From Blastomussa wellsi (taxonomy: Eukaryota > Cnidaria > Anthozoa > Scleractinia > Plerogyridae), in NCBI GenBank assembly GCA_947652115.1, contig OX393562.1, forward strand, positions 26,124,003 to 26,188,002: a stretch of DNA of 64,000 nt. Direction: 5' to 3'. This document shows, in pieces, positions 53,150-64,000 of the stretch. Each line of letters opens with the position of its first letter. Position 1 is the first letter of the stretch. A program made the translations under genes and the position numbers. The notes below the pieces were generated by a model that was given only the letters and a program-made list of their open reading frames with translations, made no database searches and was not told the origin of the DNA.

Positions 53150-53159
53150 GAGGCTGTTA

Positions 53160-54455
53160 TGTGCACGTGGCGTAGTTGTTTCTCAACCAATCAAAACGAA
53201 GAAAAAGAATTCGACCGTTTAGAGTCAGGGCAGCCAGCCTTACTCCGTAGTTGATGACTAACAACTGTTTGGTTCATTGACTTGACTGCTTGACAGCATC
53301 AACAACATTCCATTTGGATCATCTTGTAAAGTAAAACAAAGAAAAATATTTATACTACATGTCAGCATCTTCATTCCTAACTTTGTCAAAAATGTAACTT
53401 AATATATTTAGATTAAAAAAGAGCTATCATCATTGAAACAAAATACATTTATAAGGTGTGCATGAAGACAGTAGTCTAAGAACACGAGAAGTTAAAGTTC
53501 AAGAATTGGTCCTGAGCTATGCCGCTGTTAGAAAGTTGAAGAATCTTGTTAATACTTATCCAGGATTATAATTTGATATAAATTTGATTTCTCTTGTTTA
53601 AAAGTGTTTTTAATTGTTGTTGTTGCTGCTGCTGCTGTTGTTTTTTGTGGAATTTAAGAGCAGTATACGTGACAGAAAAGAGATCCAATTCACGCTTATC
53701 CTAGAACCGGCTCTGAATTATATTTAATTTAATTAATTTACATCATATGTAAATGCATCTCGCTGGCAACTTTATAACTACACGAGACAAATAAGGTCAA
53801 ATAAGTTGATAGAACGACATAAACAATAAATATGGTTTAGCGTCCGCTACTTTTGTCGTTTCTTTTTGAAGTTCATTATGTAACTAACATATGTAACTAA
53901 CTTAAATAGCATATTTTGTTTACAAAAGCCTGCTGTGCAAGCTATAACCAACTCAGACTATCGAGCACATTCTGCTCCCTCACCAAGTCAATTCTTTTCC
54001 AATAGCTAAATTTATGTTCTATTATCATAACCAACTGCTGCCTCCGATGTTTCTCCGTTTGTTCCCAACAAGTAACCAAGTACACAGTTATGACACTAGA
54101 TCAACCAGTTGCTATCGATCACATCGCTGTCGTACAAATCTTAAGCAGTTTTAGATACTTTGGAATTCTCTGCCAATAACCATCACTGATTCAATACGCT
54201 TTCCTACTTTTAATTGAAAAAGATGATCGAATTTTTAATGAAGTGATTCTGAATGGCCTAGCCGTACTTCCACATCCTAATTTTTCAAGTTTATTGATAA
54301 CCGAGGTTGGCCTCCTTCTATAAGCCTGATGGTTTCTTGGAGGTCTCCTCGCCCTACTATTCCGCTTCAACTGTAACTATATAATTCCTAAACCATGTCG
54401 CAAATAAATGATGATGATGATGAAACTCAGCGGGCGTCACCATTAAAGTAAAAGC
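53160..54455. other. Intergenic, paladin to lectin gene
   Basis: AT-rich; a (tgttgctgc)-type simple stretch near 53615-53642 and a (gat)n near 54410. No gene or RNA recognised. Confidence 0.5.
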
Positions 54456-54459
54456 CTTG

Positions 54460-54660
54460 TGGGAGGCGTGGAAGCCTAACGGTTAGTGCACTGGACGGTC
54501 CACGTTCGAGCCCCGGACGGGGCACTGTGTTGTGCTCCGGCTTGATCCAGGTCAAGAGAAACGTCATGGTCTCTTGTCCAGGTTTATAAATTGGTACCGG
54601 CGAATTTACTGCTGGGGGGGGGGGCAACCCTGCATGGGGGGGAGTGTAGAACTGCCCCCT
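54460..54660 (+). repeat. tRNA-derived SINE (family A), diverged copy
   Basis: The head 'gtgggaggcgtggaagcctaacggttagtgcactgga' and B-box GTTCGAGCCCC are followed by 'ggacggggcactgtgttgtgct'. The tail ends in 'tttactgctgggggg' and a G-run (54607-54617) and lacks the distal body seen at 49703. Confidence 0.7.
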
Positions 54661-55162
54661 ACCGTTTTACCTTGTTATTACAAAAAAACCAATGGCATCA
54701 TTAGTGCTCCAATAAGCATCTCAGCCCCTCCTTTTCTCCTTCATCAACAAATCACTCGTAAGCGAGTTGAATCTTCCTTTGAGGCAGTTTATATGAAAGC
54801 TTCAGATATGCTCGTGATACTTCGCGAAAACAGAAAACTCTCTGCGTCACTTCTTTTTAGTGAAATTAGCCTAAAAGGAAAAACCAAACCATACCAAAAT
54901 AACAACGACAGTAACAACAACAACAACAAAAACAAACAACAGATGGGGATAGATTGGGGCTTGTGTTGACATCAGACGTACGGCCGTTTTGACGCACCTC
55001 AGTGACGCGTGGTTCTCAACGGGTTCCTTTCGTGACTAAAGACGCCGTGTCCTGTTACATTTCATTCAAGTTATCATCAAACTACACGATCGGTTATCAT
55101 ATTCTGCCATCATCACGCGAGTAAGGATCAAGATCACTTTATCAACTGAGCTGAGGGTAAGG

Positions 55163-57120
55163 ATGGCAGGCTTCTCCGTAAAGATTATTGTACTTGGAGT
55201 TTTTCTCCCCTTTGTTGTGGAAGGGGCAGATCATTATGAAGGAAGAGCACGACATTCTCGAAGATCCGTATTGACTGACACTGGGTTGAAGAACAAACTC
55301 GACTCCATCATTTCGCTGCTGGGGAGGCTGAATGACAAAATTGATTCACAGGAGCAACGCATTGCCGTCTTGAGCAGGCAAGTGAGCAACATCAACTGCA
55401 ACGGCGAACAAAGGAAAGGTAACTACAACTCAGGACTGTACACGAACCTCACGAATGTCTGCTCACTTTATTTCATGACCTTCATCTTCATCTTAATCCG
55501 CACTAAGCATAACCAGATCTTAAAGTTGCAAGCAAATTTCTTGAGGTCATCTAAAGCATACCATCTGCCAAATGTGTTAAAAGGCACCTTGTTCTCCACT
55601 CGACACAAGATATGCTTTGATGGTCATTTGTGACATTTTTATCATTTCAGGAAAAGATACTAAGATCATGACCCCCCTTCCATTACCCAAAAGCAGCAAA
55701 TACAGTAGAACTGCTCTCCCTTTTACCCTTCTAAGCCGCTTTTTTGTAAGCCCGTCTTATGATAAGCCCTCTCCCCCTAAACCAGCTGGGCTACGTGTCG
55801 AAAAGCTTAACAATATTTCTGAATTCAAACCAGCATTCAAACATGCATCAAGAGGAAAAGTTTCCTTCCTGATACACGATTCCCATTTGTCTGTTTTCTA
55901 TAGTTCCCCGTGACTGTGCTGACCTTTATACGTCTGGTCGCCATAGAAACGGTATTTACACCATTGATCCTGATGGCGAAGGAGCCATGGAAGTGTTTTG
56001 TGACCAGGTTAGTGCTGCTGTTGTCAGAAACACGTAACGTTTTTGAAACATGCTTGGTGAGATTTTGGAGAGCCTCGCTTCTAAAAGGCATTTGAAAATC
56101 AGGCAAAAATTGATCAGCAATGAGAACAAAATTTGCATCACAGGAGAGGCAACGTTCCTCGCTAAAAACACAGGACAAAAACAGTGCAATGCTAGAATAA
56201 AAGAGCTTTGCTTCTCAAAACTTTATCGTTGCTTGTACTTATTTTTTCATTGTACTTATTTCATTTCATTGTCTTAACAGACTACTGATGGCGGTGGCTG
56301 GACGGTTTTCCAGCGTAGACTGGATGGCTCGGTCGACTTTTTCCGTGAATGGAAGGAATACAAAAAGGGGTTTGGCACCACTGGAGGTGAATACTGGTTA
56401 GGACTCGACAACTTAAACCGGCTGACCAATCAAGGACGAATGATGCTACGTGTGGATCTAAGTGGAAGGATGCTTCAGTCCGCGAATGCCATGTACAGAG
56501 ATTTCAAGGTCTCCAATGAAAAGTTGAATTACACTCTGGGGATAGGTTCGTATACAGGTAAGTAAGGTTTGTTTAAAATAAACCTAATTATTAGTATCAA
56601 TGGTAAAAAGGCACGAAGTCCTATTACCAATTGATCAAACCTATAACACAGCACGGCCAAATAATAACACAGATGCGTTTTTGACTGACAGACAAAAAAC
56701 CAAATGACGCGTGCACTGTCCAATCACAAGCATAGCGCATAAACTGTTCTAAAACCGGACCAGAAGATGACAAATCAGATTCTAGGATCATTGCCTTAGT
56801 TTTAATTGACATATTAACAGTAGCGTAATTATCAATTTCCAGGAACAGCCGGTGACTCTCTATCCTGGCACAATGGCATGCAGTTTACGACACGGGACAA
56901 GGACCACGACAGGTCCGCTGACGGAAACTGTGCGCAGTTCTATAAAGGGGCGTGGTGGTATAACGCTTGCCTGTCCTCAAATCTGAATGGCGTTTATTAC
57001 CGCGATCAACAAACATCCTACGCTGACGGTGTGAACTGGAAGACCTGGGGCGGACTTTACTACTCAGCGTCTCGAGCTGAAATGAAGCTGCGTCCAATGG
57101 AATTCAAGGGAAGGCTGTGA
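55163..57120 (+). CDS. Secreted fibrinogen-related (FReD) protein, four exons
   Basis: Exons: 55163-55418, 55904-56007, 56281-56557, 56843-57120, giving 304 residues in one frame. Residues 1-21 form a signal peptide (VKIIVLGVFLPFVVEGA). Residues about 40-75 are a short amphipathic coiled-coil candidate (LKNKLDSIISLLGRLNDKID). The fibrinogen C-terminal domain starts at RDCADLY (about 88), with GIYTIDPDG, EVFCDQ, GGGWTVFQRR, EYWLGLDNL, a calcium-site-like DKDHDRSADGNCA and the closing KTWGG...AEMKLRP. This is the ficolin/tachylectin/tenascin-type fold that binds acetylated sugars or other ligands outside the cell; in cnidarians such genes are numerous and often linked to innate recognition or adhesion. 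No collagen or EGF segment is present, so it is not a ficolin proper. A possible alternative exon starts at 55651 (tttcag|gaaaag) but is unsupported. Confidence 0.94.
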
Positions 57121-59520
57121 TAGAAAGAAATTTACCAAGAGATTGTTTTTTTTTGTTTCCAGTTTTTTGTACTAGTCGGTGTAGGTGGCTTGCAGTGAGT
57201 TAAAAATATTCTGCTTACTTTAAAATCGCAAGTAGGGATGTAGAATAGTTCAAGTAAAACAACCTCGCAAAATTTCTATAACTTTGCCAACACGTGTTGT
57301 GTACACGCCGGTGACGGGTGTAAATTCTTCTGTAGCCATTATAAAGCCCGTCGCATGATTATTCACTGCTATTCAAAGGAGCTGAGTCACTATTTCTTTT
57401 AATCAAAAAAGCTTTTCCTCCTTTTTTTATTTGCTATTTAGTTACACGATTAATGAGAAAAGCTGCATCAGCTAATTATGCCGGCTACTTAAGCTGAATT
57501 AGACCAGCTTCAACTTAGACCTAAGAAAGTTCGGTTCGTTAGATTAGGTTTCACCATATATTTTGCCAGCGAAAGGAACCGGTTTCATCTCCTTCAAGGC
57601 AAAAATATCTGGTTTCTTTCACAGGAATATTAGCGATAATAACTCTCTTTAGTTGGGGTCTGTGCCAACTTCAACCCGGCCTATTCCTTCCTACATGGAA
57701 AGGATTTTCCAATTGCTTCTCGCTTTAGGTTTGTAATTGTGGAGTTTCAATCACGAAGTAAGCCAAACTATTTGAGAATCGATGTACCAGTTGCTGTTTA
57801 CAGAACACAACAATTGTTAACTACTCAAAATAGCTGTAATCTACAAACAGGAGCTAATTACAAATGGCGTTACAACTACTACACGTTATGCGCAGCATCT
57901 AACAACTTTTTATCAGATACCAAACGTGACGTCACATTACAGCAAAATCAGTAGGTCAAAAAGTAGGCCACTTCGGAAAACACTATAATACTCTTTGTTT
58001 GTCCCCAAAATGTTCCCAGAGAACAAGAGAAAACAAAAACAATGCTTATGCAAAATTTTGGGGACAAACAAAGAGTATTATGGTATTTTGTGAACTCAGT
58101 GGCATATATAAAGGCGTAGCTGATTAGGGTCCTTTAATCGACCAACTTGTAAAAATATTCATGGTTGTTCTAACATTCCTAATCTGTTTTTTTAATACAG
58201 AAAAATAATTTCGTCCCCGTCGTTGATTTTTGGTGTGAGTGGAAAACACCTTGTGTTTCCTTATGTTAAAGAGAAGCTATAAAATCACTGCAGAAGACAC
58301 TGCAGAGGAACGCCTTACCCACTATGGTCAACTGATTAACAAAATTCAAGACACAAATATTTTTCAAAGCTACTGCCCTATTGACGCCAACAAAACACCG
58401 TAGTAAAACAGGTTGAGATTGACACATGTAAAGGGAGCCGATGTTTTCACACGAATATTTCATACGTTTTCGTATGCATTTTTCCCCACCTCGACTCGGA
58501 TGCAAAAATGCGCAAAATGAATAAAATGCCCGCAAATTACATTATGTTATGTATGATCTGATCTTTCAAATCATCAAATAATCCATTATCCCACTAACGT
58601 TTTCTTGTTGGTGAGGTTCTTAACCTTCTGTACTAGTTTCTGTGACTGCTATTGTCAAACAACGTAACAAAAGAATAATACCTGGCTCTGATTTAAAGAT
58701 TCACTCACGAGCGATTTTCAATAGTCTAGTCAATTAAAGTTTTCGATTGAAATCCATGTTAAACCTTCTGTGAGAAAAAGGCATAAGCTAGCAGTTTTTA
58801 TAGGTAGCGATATGATAATATAGAAAAAAAAAAAGATTTCCTTCTGAATGCAGTAACATCAGTCATCACTTCACATGACGACCTTGAACCTACAAAAAAT
58901 TTGAAGAGGGAAAGTCAGGGATTTACAAAATCCTAGATACATAAATAAATAAAAAATACAAACAAGCAGGCAAACAAACAAATAAAACATCAAACCTTTT
59001 TAAACACGATTAAAGGTTGATTCAGTGGAATATGTAGGTCAAACCAGCTTTTAAAAAGGATGAACGCCAAAAAGGTTGTAAGGTGTAAGCAGCAAAACGA
59101 AAGGAAGGGTTGTAAAGTTGATATTTTCTTGTTTCGGTTTTATACTAGAGACGTTATCGTTGGAACAGATGTTTCGATCTTTGAAACGTTTATCCATCTG
59201 TCTGCTTCTTTGTGTCTAAACGCACATTACTCTTACAGACCCCGTGTTATCACCGAATGGTTATTGTGTTTGTAAAGTATAATTCATTGAAGTGTACACG
59301 AAGTACGTAGGCGCGTGTGAATGGGGAATAATCCAGTTCCATCGGTTTTGATACAACGTTGGAACACGACAGTTACAGTAAAAAATAGTATTGAAACTAA
59401 CAAATTGGATGTCTACAGGAAGTGCACAATAAATCGTCAAGTTTTACTTCGCTTGCACATAAAAGGAACAAACAAACAAACAAAAAGACAAAAGATGATA
59501 TTTAACTTTGCAATACTTAC
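57121..59520. other. Intergenic between lectin and SLC6 gene
   Basis: No protein domain found. It holds the perfect foldback at 57985-58081. It may hide the short last exon of the SLC6 gene, which should lie to the left of 59521 on the minus strand, but I could not identify it. Confidence 0.45.
57985..58081. mobile_element. 97-bp foldback with 27-bp perfect arms
   Basis: The arm 57985-58011 (ataatactctttgtttg...) is repeated exactly inverted at 58055-58081, with a 43-nt loop. The compact size and perfect ends indicate a recent MITE or solo foldback unit. No TSD is obvious. Confidence 0.75.
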
Positions 59521-62500
59521 CTTTGTTTGATGCCTTCCTTTTCCTCGATCTTGCTCATGACTTCTTTGTCAGGCATTAAGATTGTGTGGAAACGCTGTAA
59601 AACAAGGAAAGGAAAAATATCATTTCTCCAATTCATTAATTTTTCTATCATAATAATGACCATGAATGATGATGGCGATATTTTTGCCGATATTATAACA
59701 CTTTTTATAACCACGTGAACAGTGCCAAATACGCCCACGGGGGTTGGGTCTGACTTTGATCTTTGGTCCTTAACTAACGCTAAAATCGAACATTATGTTA
59801 GCCTAATGCAACAAAAGTACATTTTATTCTGGAAACACACGTTACAATACTCCAATAAACTAGAATTTTTCAACACATTTAAGAAAGATTATATACCGTC
59901 TTCCTATTTAGGCATAACAAGCAAGCTAAGCGAACGAAAAGAATTAGTGAAATTTAGAATAGGCAATCACAAATTCCAAGGGTAAATAGACTTTGTTCCA
60001 TTTGTGAAATTAACGAAATTGAAGACGAATCACATTGTGTTATATATTGCACAAAATACTCTCCTCTGAGAGATAATGGAGAAAGATACCTCATAAGCGG
60101 AAATATTTGAATCCAGCTGAAGATATCGATGGACAGCATACCCTGGAACACACAGGATGGCTGATATACACAGCATCCACCCCAGGAACTCAGCCCACCC
60201 GGGATATTTGACCTCATTGTACGATATACCTGACCAGTCCACACAGAACCAGATAAATATCACCTGGAATAAATAATAAGACAAAATGCTGTTAGAACGA
60301 CTTCTTAAATTTCGTGGCTAACTGGGATAAAGATTTGTTGATGCCCGTCAAGGCCCATCAACAAACCTTTTTACGAAAATTAAAACGTTTACCCAGATTG
60401 ATAATAATTCGATAGATACTAATACTCACACAGAGATTGTTTGAGAATTTTCAAAAGTGAGCTATGGAACGCATTGGTTTTAGAAGGTTCGGATGATGGG
60501 TAACGAGGCAAAATTCTGGAGACCATCACCTGGGGAAATCCTAAGTGGACTAGCTTCCTACACAAATCTATTGATTACCTATTCTATTGCATGCACAGTA
60601 AAAGAAGAAAATGCTTACTCCGATGATCGCAGGTGAAAAGTATTTCCAGCACAGGCGGTAGTATAGATTGGGACGGTGCCCGATCATGTTCTCGATATCG
60701 GTGCAAAATTTCTCAGTTCCTGTAAAACCAAAACAAAGCTGTTTCAAACAAGGAAGCTTTATTTCTGAATCTCTTCGGTTCTATTACAGATAAAGGAAAG
60801 AAAGGCAAGAGAACTTTGCGGGGGGCAATACCAGCTATATCATGGTGATAGCGACAAAGATATGATATATTGCTTTTATCTCTGTTTTATCTTCACAGGT
60901 TCCCAAACACATTTAACTTTTGGAATTCTTTGATGAAGGTTCTTTTACACGGTAATAAAGAGATTTTTATACATAAAGCTGAACACCAGCTTACAGCAAA
61001 GAAGAAATGAACAAATAAAAGTGAATGAATTAATAAATAAATAATGATGAAATGAAACTTTAAAGTGTATATGACATGAAAAATATTTTCTGCTTATTTG
61101 ATAGGCCTTTCAAAATTAAGAAGAATGGCATTTATTTTGTTTTAAATATTTTTTTTTACGTTTTATAGATATTGACAGTTTTCTATGATGCAAATTAGAT
61201 CAGTGATGACGTCATATGGTTTGTAACTGAAAATGATAAAATACTGAATAAACAATATCTCTAAAACTATTGAAGCAGTGTTCTTGAAACTTGGCACCAC
61301 AAATGTACATCACAAAAGAAAAAAATGACACCCTTAATGTTGTTACCATGACAACAGTTTTGCCACTGGTGTGGCCTTCATAAAAACTGAATAACCCAGT
61401 TAGAACTATCTACAGCAGTCAATTAAGACAACATGGGGTTTACGTCTGTTTCAAATAGGACGCTTTGTCTCACTTAAGGGGTTGCAAATGGATGTTTGGT
61501 TTTTTGACAGAGAGAGACTGTAGCTGAAAGAGTTTTCCGTAACATACAGCCTTTGTAATACATGTAGTTGGAATCTCTGTTTCTGAGCATAAGTTTCAGT
61601 TTCTTACCGTAGAACCATCCAATACCCACGGCCTCCAGGAAAGCTATCAGAACAAGCGATATCCCTCCTGCTTGGTAATCAAACATCTGAAACACGTACA
61701 CTCCACCCTGATGTCGAAGAAAAGAACAAAAACCATTAGAAGTCATGAAACCTGTCTTCTTCTACCTTACTGTAAGACATATTGGCTAAACATATCGATA
61801 TTGCAGGATTACGGGAATTGTATTGGATTGTATTGTAAATGCTACATTTCCTAGCGCCCAACTACGCTGTTATTGGCCTGCTGCCTTAAATCTTGCCTCC
61901 GAAACGGGATTGAGCCCGCAGTGTTTGTCCCTGAAGTTGCTAAGCAACATGACTTGTTTTCTCGCGCGATTTCTTTACTCGGGTGCGCTCACGCAAGTTT
62001 TTAATTTATTTGAGGAAATAAGTCTAAAACTCTGCTTCAACGGAGAGTGTGCCAAAACGGGCACTTTTTTCTCCGACTGTAAAGGGTAAACAATATATGT
62101 GCGTGGAAGTGTAATGCAATAACGGAACACAGAATAGGAGAAACTCTTATTCTTCGGCCATTTCAGCCTGAGTAGAAATAAAAAACAAACTGCGGTCCCA
62201 AACATGAGAAAAGGCCTTGGCGAGAGAAGGAGGGGGAGTTAACAACAGGGAAGGTCAAGGCCTTACAGTTGATTTACAGTCCGTACTGCGCAGTCTCGAT
62301 TTTGTTTTTTCATTTTTGTTTTGATGTCGTTGATACGTTAAACTTTGATAGCAGCGTACATGACGTTTTTTAGTCCGGTATTACGGGTCGTGCTCGATGA
62401 GCTGAAACGTCGGTTTGGAATACCGTCGAGGTTCGTCTGCTCTTTATTACTGTTTTGAAAGGATTTCTGCAGTTGATAATGGAGTAAAAAAGTAAGTTTT

Positions 62501-63300
62501 CCCGTATTTTTCATTTTTTTGTTGTTTACTGGATTTACTTTCGTTCGTGTGAGGCTCACAGTACGCAGTACGGACTAGAAATCATCTTTATAGATTCTCA
62601 CAGTTGTTAGGCATGGCCCTTACAGTAGGAATTCACCAAACCACGAGGTTAATTTTGGCCAAGAATGAAATTAGTTTTACTTACCTGAGTCACATGAGCA
62701 AGACCAAGGAAGTAGCTCACGACACAGAAACCCAATGTAATCTGGGCTTTGTAGCGACGGAAGCCTGGTCTCCAGTCTGCCAATACTGTAGTGACCGTCT
62801 CAACCCCCACAAACTGTATTGTAGACAAAATAGATAAATAGTGAATAAACAAACAAACAAACAAATAAATAAATAGTTAAAATAAACAAATAAACAAACA
62901 AGAAACAAACAAACAAAGAATCAAACAAACAAACAAATAAATAAATTCTTGTTTTGCAGATGACGTCATCGACGCCATGTTGGATGACATTAACAAAAGA
63001 TTTCTAATTAGCCTTGTGGTCATCCAACATGGCCGCCACGCTCATTGTCATTTGAGTCTCTCGGGATTGGTTGCAAACCAGCAATAAATAGATCGATCGA
63101 TAGATAAATAGATGAATAAAAAACAGCAACAAAACAATAACAACAACAGCAAAGCAGTAAGTAAGTATGGGAGATAAAGATATTGACCTGACTGTCCAAT
63201 CCAAGGTTGAACAACATGAAGAAGAAAATGAAAGCCCAGAATGGCGAGGCGGGCATTTTTTTGATTCCCTCGGGGTAGGCTATGAACGCCAAACCCGGCC
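59521..63300 (-). CDS. SLC6 sodium-coupled neurotransmitter/amino-acid transporter, C-terminal half (partial)
   Basis: Exons (minus order): 63300-63188, 62813-62685, 61707-61608, 60719-60619, 60263-60090, 59594-59521. All junctions keep frame. The first encodes [17 protein letters not shown] and the TM8 sodium-site stretch LGLDSQ. Next come [14 protein letters not shown]...[13 protein letters not shown] (TM8-9), [11 protein letters not shown]...GWFYG (TM10), [23 protein letters not shown] (TM10-11), [12 protein letters not shown]...[21 protein letters not shown] (to TM12), and a charged tail [19 protein letters not shown]. These motifs match the GABA/taurine/glycine-type transporters of the plasma membrane, which co-transport Na+ and usually Cl-; the substrate cannot be set from this half. 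The exons encoding TM1-7 lie beyond 64000. The last exon found ends in a good donor (caaag|gtaagt), so at least one more tail exon exists to the left. Confidence 0.93.
59733..60070 (+). pseudogene. Degenerate LINE reverse-transcriptase tail in SLC6 intron
   Basis: Plus-strand translation gives [19 protein letters not shown], then [17 protein letters not shown], a stop, and, after a frame change, a [19 protein letters not shown] segment. The C-x2-C...H...C arrangement after a KFRIxNH block is typical of the C-terminus of non-LTR retrotransposon ORF2 copies. It is antisense to the SLC6 gene and ends about 20 bp from the donor of the 60090-60263 exon. Confidence 0.7.
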
Positions 63301-64000
63301 CTGCAGAGTAGAATGTTGGATAATCATTGGTTGATTCATATAATATTGCGACATTAAATTTAAACACTGATCAATCGGGCAATAGACAGGGGACAAGTAC
63401 GACATGCATCACTTTGCGATTTAAGACGACTTTTCATCGCATTTTTGAAATTCGGTTTTTATGAAGTGCCATTTGGTCATGTTAGCAAGGGAACCTTACG
63501 TAACCTTCACACAAGATGAACTAATGATGATTCTGTATAATCAAAAATCTACAGTCCAAAACCCATGCACAGTCTAAATAAAAAGCTTTACGTATATTTT
63601 CATAGAATTAGAATTGCATAAGATAGAGACTTGTTGCAATGGGATGTTCCTCCCCATTTTTTCAGACCAATTAAAAGCTAGCGCGATACATTATATTCAG
63701 TGCGGCATTGGTTGGTGCTTTTGAAACTCTTTTTAGTCACTGACGTTCATGTAAGCTACTCAGTACTACGAGATATATTTTCCCGTCAGTGATCCCTTGG
63801 CCCAAAATTCTGATATCTGATCCCCAAAACGGGAATTTGCTGATCCTGTAATACAGACTGACCATTACAATTATTGATCGAGAGCAAACCGCAAGCAGGT
63901 TAACCCAAGTACTGATCAGGCCAACCGGAGTGCTATTCAGGCTAACCTAAGAGGTGCCTTCCAGTCTGCAAGTCTGCAATTGTTGCACACCCTACTTCGG
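63301..64000. other. SLC6 intron sequence to window edge
   Basis: AT-rich. No segment matches the expected TM5-TM7 coding blocks of SLC6 transporters on the minus strand, so the next upstream exon lies outside the window. Confidence 0.5.

Noticed and set aside
55651..55747. Possible extra exon in the fibrinogen-related gene
   Set aside because: The acceptor (tttcag) and open frame exist, but it is not needed: exon 1 joins exon 2 in frame at 55904 and the encoded sequence lacks any domain signal.

Overview
The window is animal nuclear DNA: AT-rich, intron-rich, with canonical GT-AG splice junctions and a dense population of small transposons and tRNA-derived SINEs. The gene types (KAT6-type MYST acetyltransferase with tandem PHD fingers, paladin, a pro-survival Bcl-2 protein, a secreted fibrinogen-domain lectin, an SLC6 transporter) and the repeat style fit a cnidarian, most likely an anthozoan such as a stony coral. 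The species cannot be fixed from sequence alone. There is no bacterial-type operon, CRISPR array, rRNA or functional tRNA.

Layout. (1) 112-2607, minus: a two-exon Bcl-2-like gene with BH3, BH1, BH2 and a tail anchor, and a consensus CRE site just upstream. (2) 2.7-11.4 kb: non-coding, with SINE, foldback and TIR elements. (3) 11508-25654, plus: a complete 15-exon KAT6 (MOZ/MORF/Enok) gene of 1,028 codons; its introns hold an antisense LINE fragment, three SINEs, a hAT-like insertion, TTAA-type MITEs and a long perfect palindrome. (4) 26-37.4 kb: a gene desert with Penelope-like fragments and nested MITEs. (5) 37474-52313, plus: a complete 18-exon paladin gene of 860 codons, including one GC-AG intron. 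(6) 55163-57120, plus: a four-exon secreted fibrinogen-related protein. (7) 59521-63300, minus: six exons from the C-terminal half of an SLC6 sodium-coupled transporter, whose 5' exons lie beyond the right edge.

The five genes have no evident common pathway; this is ordinary metazoan gene order. All exons were assembled by eye from frame continuity, splice sites and family motifs. The joined reading frames of KAT6, paladin and the lectin close exactly, without frameshifts.

The most distinctive signals are: a MYT1/KAT7-type C2HC zinc finger inside the KAT6 gene between the PHD fingers and the MYST domain; several transposon insertions nested in other transposons with readable target-site duplications; and a 53-bp-arm perfect palindrome in a KAT6 intron belonging to a dispersed Penelope-like repeat that contains a hammerhead-like core. 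I found no convincing undescribed multi-gene system.
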